Positions 1-5,557 of a stretch of DNA of 10,085 bases are shown one piece after another; the stretch's first letter is position 1, and every line of letters begins with the position of its first letter. A program made the position numbers and the translations under genes. Below the pieces are notes generated by a model. It saw nothing but the letters and a program-made list of their open reading frames with translations, was not told the origin of the DNA and did not search any database. The stretch is from Cytophagales bacterium (GTDB lineage: Bacteria > Bacteroidota > Bacteroidia > Cytophagales > ES-bin-26). Location of the stretch: assembly GCA_014379925.1 (NCBI GenBank), contig JACMKY010000448.1:1-10085 (forward strand), read 5' to 3'.

Positions 1-100
1 ACTGTAACGCAATCAACTGGCGTTTCGCTTTGAGTCAACCTACTGATCACAAGCGATTTATTTATCTACGTGTTCAGGGATGCTTGCATAGACAATTGAT

Positions 101-739
101 TCAGACCAGGCCTTGTTCCCGGGCCTTCTTGATCATTTCCGCCACGTTCTTCACCTTGTATTTGCGGAACACGTTTCCCCGGTGGGCTTCCACCGTTTTC
201 AGGCTGAGCAACAGCCGTTGGGCGATTTCGCGGGAAGTGAAGCCGTCGGCGATCAGTCTCACGATTTCCATTTCGCGCCGGGAAAGGCTGCTCCGGTTCT
301 TGTCCAGCGCCCCGTTCATCTTGTCCAAAAGGGCTTTCCTCAACTCTTCACAGACGTACCGGCGGCCCTCCGCAACGGCTTGGATGGCAACGAGAAGCTC
401 TTCCTTGGAGGCGTTTTTGGTGACGTAGCCGGCCGCTCCCAGCGCCAGGAAACGTTTCAGAAAAGTGAGTTCCTTCTGCACGGTCAGGGCGATGATCTTT
501 ACCCGGGGAAAACGGCCCCTGATGATTTCGGTGGCTTCCAGTCCGTTCATCCGGGGCATGTCGATGTCGAGGAGCACCACGTCCGCCGGGGTGTGGTCCA
601 GGAGTTGGATCAGTTCCCGGCCATCGGCGGCTTCGCCCACCACGGTTACGTGCTCCAACTCGCTCAGGAACAGAATCCAAGCCTTGCGAATCATGTTGTG
701 GTCGTCGGCAATGGCTACCTGGATGGGGGTTGTGGTCAT
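101..739 (-). CDS. NarL/FixJ (LuxR-type) response regulator
   Basis: DNA-binding response regulator of 212 residues, the usual length for the NarL/FixJ family. An N-terminal receiver domain (about 5-122) shows the acidic pair D12/D13, phospho-acceptor D58 (in VVLLDIDMP), switch T86 and conserved K108. A C-terminal LuxR-type HTH (about 150-212) begins with LSRREMEIV and contains the recognition region SLKTVEAHRGNVFRKY. The start was set at the ATG at 739 (MTTTPIQVAIADDH) because the receiver fold begins a few residues later; the frame extends upstream to 784, but those residues look non-native. It lies 90 bp downstream of the hybrid kinase on the same strand, so co-transcription and phosphotransfer from that kinase are likely but inferred. 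No clear -7 element lies in the gap. Phosphorylation is expected to allow DNA binding by the HTH. Target genes cannot be told from the sequence. Confidence 0.93.
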   Translation of the reverse strand: MTTTPIQVAIADDHNMIRKAWILFLSELEHVTVVGEAADGRELIQLLDHTPADVVLLDIDMPRMNGLEATEIIRGRFPRVKIIALTVQKELTFLKRFLALGAAGYVTKNASKEELLVAIQAVAEGRRYVCEELRKALLDKMNGALDKNRSSLSRREMEIVRLIADGFTSREIAQRLLLSLKTVEAHRGNVFRKYKVKNVAEMIKKAREQGLV

Positions 740-829
740 CGGCTGGTATTTCGGCGTTTGGTGAGGGTGGCGGCGACCGGGCAACCAACCGCAAGGATAA
801 CCCGCAACGCGCAGAATTGTTGGGCTGGC

Positions 830-1939
830 TTACGCCGACTCGCTGACCGGCAGCGTGAACGTCACGCGGGTTCCCTTGCCCACCGTGCTGGTCACGGATA
901 GTTGCCCGCCGTTTCGCGCCACGAATTCTTTGGTCAGCATCAAGCCAAACCCGGTTCCCCATTCTTGCTGGGTAACCGGACTCCCGGAATGAAACAATCG
1001 GTCGATGAACTGCGCTTCAATGCCCACGCCGTCGTCCAGCACGGACACTTCCAGGTACGCCCCCGCTGGCCGGGCCGAAACCGTAACCCGTCCGTCGGCG
1101 TGGGAGAACTTAACGGCGTTGCTCAGCAAGTTATTGACCGCCGACAAGAGCATGTCGGCGTCGGCCCATACCCACTGGTCGCGGCCGACGGTGTTGAGCA
1201 GCCCGATGCGTTTGTGTTGGGCACTGCCCTGCCCGATCGCCAAGGCGTAGTCGACCAGGGCCGCCAGGTTGGTTTTCGCGGGCCGGAACGTCATCCGGTC
1301 GCCCTGCAACCGGGCCCACTCCAGCAGGTTTTCGGTCAGGTGATGCAGTGTTTGGGCCGTATCGTGGATCTGCTCCAGGAAAAAAGCCAGTTCCTGGGCC
1401 GACACCCGCTGCAGTCGGTCCTTGAGAATGCCCGTCGTTTGAAAAAGCGCCGCCAGCGGATGGCGCAGGTCGTGGGCGATGATGGAAAAAAATTTGTCGC
1501 GGGTGGCGTTCAACTCCCGCAGGTACGTGGCGGAGCGGTGTTTGAGGAGGGCGATTTCGATGGTTGCGTACAATTCCGGTTCTTGGTAGGGTTTGAGCAG
1601 GTAGCCGAACGGCCCGGCTTCAATGGCCAGTTCCACGAGGGAATCCTGGGCGTAGGCCGTCAGAAAGACCACCGGAATGTGGCAGTGGTCGTGGATGAAC
1701 CGGGAGGCCTGAATGCCGTCCATTTTTCCCGGCAGGAAAATATCCATCAGCACCAGGTCCGGACGGAGTTCTTCCGTCCGAACGATCGCCGCTTCGGCCG
1801 TCGACACCACGCTCACCACCTCGTAGCCCCTTTGCAGTAACATCTTTTCCAGGCAAAGCGCCGAGATGGCTTCGTCTTCAACGATCAGGATTCTTTTTCC
1901 GGTCGTGATCACTTTCTCCACCGTGGATGACCTGATCAT
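830..1939 (-). CDS. Soluble hybrid receiver-histidine kinase
   Basis: Two-component kinase of 369 residues with no signal peptide or membrane segment, so cytoplasmic. Domains in order: a receiver (about 16-133) with E21/D22, phospho-acceptor D66, T94 and K116; a HisKA dimerisation domain (about 145-212) with phospho-accepting H156 in the H-box SIIAHDLRHP; and a HATPase_c domain (about 225-366) with N-box NNLLSNAVKF (N270/N274), G1 DDGVG (302-306) and G2 GTGFGL (328-333). All catalytic signatures look intact. Having a receiver as the only input domain suggests it is itself switched by an upstream phosphodonor and then passes phosphate to the LuxR-type regulator encoded just downstream. The ATG at 1939 was used; its TGA overlaps a short upstream frame (ATGA), and AAGGA abuts the ATG. 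A GTG start at residue 9, preceded by GGAG, is an alternative that would not remove any domain. Confidence 0.93.
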   Translation of the reverse strand: MIRSSTVEKVITTGKRILIVEDEAISALCLEKMLLQRGYEVVSVVSTAEAAIVRTEELRPDLVLMDIFLPGKMDGIQASRFIHDHCHIPVVFLTAYAQDSLVELAIEAGPFGYLLKPYQEPELYATIEIALLKHRSATYLRELNATRDKFFSIIAHDLRHPLAALFQTTGILKDRLQRVSAQELAFFLEQIHDTAQTLHHLTENLLEWARLQGDRMTFRPAKTNLAALVDYALAIGQGSAQHKRIGLLNTVGRDQWVWADADMLLSAVNNLLSNAVKFSHADGRVTVSARPAGAYLEVSVLDDGVGIEAQFIDRLFHSGSPVTQQEWGTGFGLMLTKEFVARNGGQLSVTSTVGKGTRVTFTLPVSESA

Positions 1940-2055
1940 TCCTTAGGGTGATTGAAAACGATTTCCACCCGGTTCGCCGGGACGGAAGGGGAAGCGAGGA
2001 ATCGCATTTTTCCCTTCCGGACGATGGGGTTGCTGTGAATGGATAAAGCCACCAT
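1936..2055 (-). CDS. Possible small ORF coupled to the kinase (hypothetical, 39 aa)
   Basis: An ATG at 2055 opens a 39-residue frame (MVALSIHSNPIVRKGK...) whose TGA at 1936-1938 overlaps the ATG of the hybrid kinase as ATGA, an arrangement typical of translational coupling. The same frame stays open further upstream to about 2142 without another ATG, so it could also be the tail of a decayed longer gene or chance. No family is recognised and there is no Shine-Dalgarno site. A TTACTTTG sequence just upstream resembles a promoter -7 element with one mismatch, which would place transcription start very close to the ATG. Treat as a candidate only. Confidence 0.25.
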   Translation of the reverse strand: MVALSIHSNPIVRKGKMRFLASPSVPANRVEIVFNHPKE

Positions 2056-2399
2056 TCGCGCAAAGTAAAAAACTTTCGGATCAAAAGCAGCCTGCGCCGG
2101 CAATTTCGCAATCGAGCGGCGGGGAGCCGCGGCCGTTGCGATTCAATATTCAAACCAGCCAGCTGGCCAGAATCAACCGCCCGGTTCCGCCTGGCTGCCC
2201 GCGCACCCGAAAACCAAACTTCCCGTATACTTCCGAACCAAGCGCGCAGGCGGAGTGCCGCCCACCGTTACGGGGAGCGGAATGCCGCCCACCGTTGCGG
2301 GGAGCGAAGTGCCGCCCATTCGGAACAATCGACACTGCTTGCTTAGCCGACCGGTACTGCTTTGCACAACTTACCCCTTATGACTTACGACTGCTTACG
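2056..2399. other. Divergent intergenic region between the kinase and the GAF gene
   Basis: This stretch of about 340 bp separates the minus-strand kinase (and its possible small ORF) from the plus-strand GAF gene. It holds a 27-bp tandem repeat (listed separately) and, just before the GAF gene, the near-duplicate 10-mers tgacttacga and ctgcttacga at 2381-2400. A seven-codon frame (MTYDCLR) at 2380-2403 ends with a TGA overlapping the GAF start as ATGA. Open frames through the region have repetitive, low-complexity translations (CRPPLRGAECRPPLRG) and are not believed to be coding. No exact TAnnTTTG element was found for the GAF gene. Confidence 0.6.
2251..2319. repeat. 27-bp tandem repeat, about 2.5 copies
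   Basis: Copy 1 (2251-2277) and copy 2 (2278-2304) are directly adjacent and match at 25 of 27 positions. A third partial copy starts at 2305 (CGAAGTGCCGCCCA) and diverges after about 15 bases. The unit core is TGCCGCCCACCGTT followed by a GCGGGGAG-like stretch. It is GC-rich and lies in the divergent intergenic region, 80 bp before the GAF gene start. It could be a regulatory array, a dispersed intergenic repeat or a slippage product. Confidence 0.85.
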
Positions 2400-2942
2400 A
2401 TGACCGCGCCCGTATTTTCCGCTTCGCTCGAAGCGCTGCTTACCTCGGCCGGGTCGCCCGTGGTCCCCAACGGGCCGGTGCTGTTCGACGCCTTGCCCCA
2501 CGTCGGGAAGGCACTGCGGGCCGACCGCTGCTTCCTTTACCTGCGTAACCCGCGCTCGGCGATGGGCAAGATCGCCTTCTGCTGGTGCCGCAACCAGTCC
2601 ATACCCGACGTGACCGAGCCCGCCTGGAAAACCGATCTGTCCATTGCCGACGAGGACCCCCTGTTTGCCGCCGCCCTCCGCGCCGACCCGTCCGTTTTCG
2701 TGGAAGACGTGGAAACGGCGGACCCGGCGACCGTGAACCGGGCGTTCGAAGCGCGCACGTTCGGGCACCGCGCCCTCATCCACGCGCACCTCGTTCACGA
2801 GGGCGAACTGTGGGGCATCCTGCAGCCCTGCGTATTCGGCCGGCCGCGTCGTTGGTCGGCGTCCGAACGGCAGTGGATCGAAGCCCTGCTACCCCGTCTG
2901 TTGCCCCGGGCAATCGCTTTCGTGGGGGAAACGGGCGGGTAG
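2400..2942 (+). CDS. Stand-alone GAF-domain protein
   Basis: Soluble protein of 180 residues that is essentially one GAF domain, a small-ligand, chromophore or redox-sensing fold. The pattern ADRCFLYLRNP at about 41-51, a central IADEDPLFAAAL segment, VFVEDVETADP near 99-109 and ELWGILQPCVFG...RRWSASERQWIE (136-161) fit the GAF family. The frame is open from 2136, but the upstream part translates a tandem repeat, so the ATG at 2400 (MTAPVFSASLEALL) is taken as the start; no Shine-Dalgarno site is visible. There is no kinase, HTH or signal peptide, so the effect must come through a partner. The soluble kinase/LuxR pair encoded divergently is the nearest candidate, which is inference. Four cysteines (C44, C61, C63, C144), including a CWC motif, could hint at metal or redox sensing. 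The GAF assignment is fairly sure; the ligand is unknown. Confidence 0.8.
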   Translation: MTAPVFSASLEALLTSAGSPVVPNGPVLFDALPHVGKALRADRCFLYLRNPRSAMGKIAFCWCRNQSIPDVTEPAWKTDLSIADEDPLFAAALRADPSVFVEDVETADPATVNRAFEARTFGHRALIHAHLVHEGELWGILQPCVFGRPRRWSASERQWIEALLPRLLPRAIAFVGETGG

Positions 2943-2944
2943 CG

Positions 2945-2967
2945 TTCCGGGGAAATCCGCCCCGGGA
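2945..2967. terminator. Hairpin after the GAF gene, possible terminator
   Basis: CCGGGG (2947-2952) pairs perfectly with CCCCGG (2960-2965) across a 7-base loop, extended by a T-G wobble and a T-A pair. It begins two bases after the GAF stop codon region. No immediate T-run follows (only TTATTTTC about 20 bases on), so it would be a weak or Rho-assisted terminator. It sits between convergent genes. Confidence 0.4.
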
Positions 2968-3016
2968 GTTGATCAGGGTTATTTTCAGGAATGATTACCC
3001 GGCCCAATCGGTTTTG

Positions 3017-3033
3017 AAAGTCCGGTGGACTTT
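3017..3033. terminator. Inverted repeat between convergent genes
   Basis: AAAGTCC (3017-3023) and GGACTTT (3027-3033) form a perfect 7-bp stem with a 3-base loop (GGT), 25 bp beyond the AraC-family gene stop on the minus strand and 75 bp beyond the GAF gene on the plus strand. Flanking T or A tracts are short, so it is only a candidate bidirectional terminator. Confidence 0.35.
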
Positions 3034-3058
3034 GCTTCGGCGAGTAGGTGGGATGGCA

Positions 3059-3979
3059 TTAGTTGAACGAGTGTCGGAACTCAAGCGGAGAAACCTGGGT
3101 CTTGCTCTTGAATAGTTTGCTAAAGGATTGCGGGTATTCGAAACCGAGTTGATACGCTACTTCGCTCACTGACAAAGAGGTGGTCGATAAAATTTCTTTG
3201 GCTTTCTCAATCAGTTTGTCGTGGATGTGTTGCTGGGTGCTTTGGCCGGTAAGGTTCCGCAACAAATCACTCAAATAATTGGGGGAAATATTGAGCTTAT
3301 CCGAAATGTATTGAACGGTTGGCAGACCCGTTTTCTGCACTTCATCCCCGTTAAAATACTCCGATAGGATGGCTTCCAGGTTTACCAGTAAATCATTGCT
3401 GACGTGTTTGCGGGTGATGAATTGCCGGTTATAAAACCGGTTGGAATAATTGAGCAGCAAATCAATGTGAGATACGATTACATCTTGGCTGAAGGTATCG
3501 ATTACGGAATGGTATTCCTGCTCAATGCTTTGCATGATGGATGCCAGCATGGCTTCCTCTTTTTCGGAAAGGTGCAGGGCCTCATTCACTGCGTAAGAGA
3601 AAAAACCGTAGTCTTTGATGGTTTTGGCCAGGGGATAATTCCGGATAAAATCCGGATGCACCACCAACCACCAGCCGGAAAGCGATACCTCATCGGTGGC
3701 TTCGGAGGAGATGACCTGTCCCGGTGAAAAAAAGGTCATCACCCCTTCGTCAAAATCGTAATAGTGCTGCCCGTACTTCAGTTTCCCCTTGAAATCTTTT
3801 TTTATGCAGATGGAATAAAAGTTATACAAAAAGCTCCCTATCATTTCCGGGCAAGCCTCTTTCAGGTCATTTAATTTGATCACGCTCACCAAGGGATGCT
3901 TCGGTTTGGACAAGGACAACAAACGATGCAACTCCGCAATGGAATGAATGACGTAGGGCGTGGTGGTCGGTTTTTTCAT
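3059..3979 (-). CDS. AraC-family transcriptional regulator
   Basis: One-component regulator of 306 residues, the standard length for this family. The N-terminal region (about 1-200) looks like the AraC-type effector-sensing part: GQHYYDFDEGVMTFFSPGQ at 70-88 resembles the cupin strand that precedes the family's linker. The C-terminal double HTH (about 219-305) is clear: VQYISDKLNISPNYLSDLLRN for the first HTH, and VAYQLGFEYPQSFSKLFK followed by VSPLEFR for the AraC signature. The start was set at the ATG at 3979 (MKKPTTTPYVIHS), because the frame's upstream extension to 4114 overlaps the end of the reductase gene. It follows that gene by 67 bp on the same strand, a pairing common in Bacteroidota in which the regulator is thought to control the neighbouring oxidoreductase. 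The effector is unknown. An intergenic hairpin (4004-4031) may reduce its expression relative to the enzyme. Confidence 0.93.
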   Translation of the reverse strand: MKKPTTTPYVIHSIAELHRLLSLSKPKHPLVSVIKLNDLKEACPEMIGSFLYNFYSICIKKDFKGKLKYGQHYYDFDEGVMTFFSPGQVISSEATDEVSLSGWWLVVHPDFIRNYPLAKTIKDYGFFSYAVNEALHLSEKEEAMLASIMQSIEQEYHSVIDTFSQDVIVSHIDLLLNYSNRFYNRQFITRKHVSNDLLVNLEAILSEYFNGDEVQKTGLPTVQYISDKLNISPNYLSDLLRNLTGQSTQQHIHDKLIEKAKEILSTTSLSVSEVAYQLGFEYPQSFSKLFKSKTQVSPLEFRHSFN

Positions 3980-4003
3980 CCGCGTAGACGATGGAGGAAA
4001 CCA

Positions 4004-4031
4004 GGAAAAGCCCCGCAAAGACGGCTTTTCC
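4004..4031 (-). terminator. Intergenic hairpin between the reductase and AraC genes
   Basis: GGAAAAGCC and GGCTTTTCC form a perfect 9-bp stem with a 10-base loop inside the 67-bp gap. On the transcribed minus strand the 3' arm ends GGCTTTTCC and is followed by TGGTTTCC, so a true U-tract is lacking after the stem. It may be a partial terminator or attenuator, or an mRNA-processing or stability element that sets different levels of enzyme and regulator. Confidence 0.45.
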
Positions 4032-4046
4032 CGGTGGTGGATGTTT

Positions 4047-5057
4047 TTACTGATCGATGCCGGCCATGTTCGCCTCGTCGTACCGGGCGCCGGTGGAAAC
4101 GCCCAGCGGCACAATGGTTTCCAGTCGGGTTAGCTCTTCGGTGTTCAACGCAATGTCCGCCGCCGCCATATTTTGCTCCACGTACTTTACGCGTTTCGTA
4201 CCGGGTATGGGCACCGTTCCCTTGGAAATCACCCAGGCAATGGCCAACTGCGAGGGCGTGATTCCTTTTTCACTGGCCAACCCGGCTATTTCATTGACCA
4301 GTTCAATGTTCTTGTGGAATTGTTCGCCCTGAAAACGGGGAATGCTTCTTCTGAAATCGTTTTCAGGAAGATCATCCGGGCTTTTGATGTCGCCGGAAAT
4401 AAAGCCCCTTCCCAAGGGAGAATACGCCACGAAACCGATGCCCAACGCTTGAAGCGTCTTTAAAATACCGGCTTCTTCCGCACTTCGTTCAAACAAGGAA
4501 TATTCGGTTTGCACGGCGGTTAGGGGATGAACGCGGTGGGCCCTTTTGATGGTTTCCGAGGATACTTCCGAAAGACCGATGTAACGGACTTTTCCTTCTT
4601 TCACCAGGTCCGCCATCGCACCAACCGTTTCTTCGATGGGGGTGCTGGGGTCCAGGCGATGCAGGTAATACAGATCAAGGTAGTCGGTACCCAGGTTTTT
4701 AAGGGAACGTTCGATTGATTTTCTTACGTAATTTCGCTGGCCGTTGAATTGCCAGGTGAGTTGTTCGTTGTCGTCGATCTCGTACCCAAACTTGCTGGCA
4801 ATGATGTATTGATCCCGGTTTCCCTTGGTTGCTTTGGCAAGCAGTCTTTCATTTTCCAGCGGGCCGTACAGATCGGCGGTATCCAGGAAATTTCCCCCCA
4901 GTTCCAACGAACGGTGAATGGTTGCGATGGATTCGGCTTCATCGGCTTTCCCGTAAATGTCGGCACCGGCAATCTTGGTCATTCCCATGCAACCGAGTCC
5001 CACGAAGGGAACCGAGAGTCCCTGGCTGCCCAATTTAATTTTTTGATTACGGTCCAT
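4047..5057 (-). CDS. Aldo/keto reductase (NADPH-dependent oxidoreductase)
   Basis: Cytosolic TIM-barrel reductase of 336 residues that would reduce aldehydes or ketones with NADPH. The family tetrad is visible: D59 and Y64 (NFLDTADLYG), K89 (IIASKFGYE) and H133 (LYYLHRLD). The N-terminal KIKLGSQGLSVPFVGLGCMG motif and the C-terminal cofactor-binding segment VPIPGTKRVKYVEQN are typical of the Tas/YakC-like subgroup. The frame has two nearby ATGs (5087 and 5057). The later one, giving MDRNQKIKLG, is preferred because the -7 element at 5096-5103 would make the first ATG almost leaderless and because family members usually start just before this strand. It is the first gene of a probable two-gene unit with the AraC regulator. 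The substrate cannot be read from the sequence. Confidence 0.95.
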   Translation of the reverse strand: MDRNQKIKLGSQGLSVPFVGLGCMGMTKIAGADIYGKADEAESIATIHRSLELGGNFLDTADLYGPLENERLLAKATKGNRDQYIIASKFGYEIDDNEQLTWQFNGQRNYVRKSIERSLKNLGTDYLDLYYLHRLDPSTPIEETVGAMADLVKEGKVRYIGLSEVSSETIKRAHRVHPLTAVQTEYSLFERSAEEAGILKTLQALGIGFVAYSPLGRGFISGDIKSPDDLPENDFRRSIPRFQGEQFHKNIELVNEIAGLASEKGITPSQLAIAWVISKGTVPIPGTKRVKYVEQNMAAADIALNTEELTRLETIVPLGVSTGARYDEANMAGIDQ

Positions 5058-5095
5058 CTTTGGTTTTTTAAAGGGTGAGTCATCCATTACTCAGG

Positions 5096-5103
5096 CAAAG
5101 GTA
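5096..5103 (-). promoter_or_regulatory. Promoter -7 element for the reductase unit
   Basis: On the minus strand the sequence TACCTTTG matches the Bacteroidota -7 consensus TAnnTTTG exactly, 38 bp upstream of the preferred ATG at 5057. The -33 region is a T-run (CTTTTTTTGG) without a well-placed TTTG at the usual 19-21 bp spacing, so promoter strength is uncertain. The predicted transcript start just before 5087 supports the shorter reading frame. Confidence 0.45.
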
Positions 5104-5557
5104 GGAAGGCCCACCCCAAAAAAAGTAGCCTAATCTCTTATCGTTGTATCCAAAACCAGGAAGCTTGCCCGCGCACAAACGCGGCCCAAAGCAACGCCAC
5201 GCATTGGCGGGCAGCCAGGTAGCCTTTCGCTTCCCTTCATTATTCGGGTCGTTTAGAAGTTAATAAATTATTGATTTAAAGCAATGTATGGAATCAGGCA
5301 ATCCGCAAGGCAGGGTACGCGGCGGCACCGGCGCTACCTTCGGGGGGCGCGTCAAGTCCGGCTGCTCAGCGGGGAGCACCGTATAAGGGCGCCAAGTTAA
5401 GCCCTCTAACCAGGTTGTTCCCCAATGCGTTCGGCCAGCCAATGCGGTTCTTCAGCAGACTCAGGCACGAGAAAATAGTATTTTAACGTAAACCAGGATC
5501 AGATTGCCAATCTTTTTCTTAACTTTTATCGGCAACCAAATCCCTCATTGTGGACCC
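5104..5557. other. Divergent non-coding region before the hybrid sensor gene
   Basis: About 450 bp between the reductase unit and the hybrid sensor gene. Composition changes along it: a mixed stretch to about 5240, a short AT-rich patch (5257-5280, TTAATAAATTATTGATTTAAA), a GC-rich block (about 5285-5400), then AT-rich again from 5470. Short open frames exist on both strands (for example 60 codons at 5260-5442, minus) but none looks like a known protein. A weak -7-like TAACTTTT lies at 5520-5527, without a properly spaced -33 TTG, 30 bp before the sensor ATG. I see no RNA gene or mobile element. Confidence 0.5.

Noticed and set aside
113..901. Long plus-strand frame opposite the response regulator and kinase C-terminus
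   Set aside because: It is antisense to two confidently assigned genes; its translation shows no domain and is rich in His, Arg and Gln as expected for an opposite-strand shadow.
902..1840. 312-codon plus-strand frame opposite the hybrid kinase
   Set aside because: Fully contained within the kinase gene on the other strand, whose catalytic motifs are intact; no recognisable motif in this frame.
1878..2153. 91-codon minus-strand frame spanning the start of the hybrid kinase
   Set aside because: It overlaps 60 bp of the kinase in another frame, its sequence looks random and Arg-rich, and the alternative frame ending in ATGA fits better.
2136..2399. N-terminal extension of the GAF protein by 88 residues
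   Set aside because: The extension translates the 27-bp tandem repeat and low-complexity sequence; the GAF protein starts naturally at the ATG at 2400.
5260..5442. 60-codon minus-strand frame in the long intergenic region
   Set aside because: Proline- and threonine-rich, no family recognised, no start signal, and it reads through an abrupt composition change; other frames here are equally open for short lengths.
5504..5527. TTG plus TAACTTTT as a promoter for the hybrid sensor
   Set aside because: The spacer is only 13 bp instead of about 19-21 and the -7 element has a mismatch; kept as a remark only.
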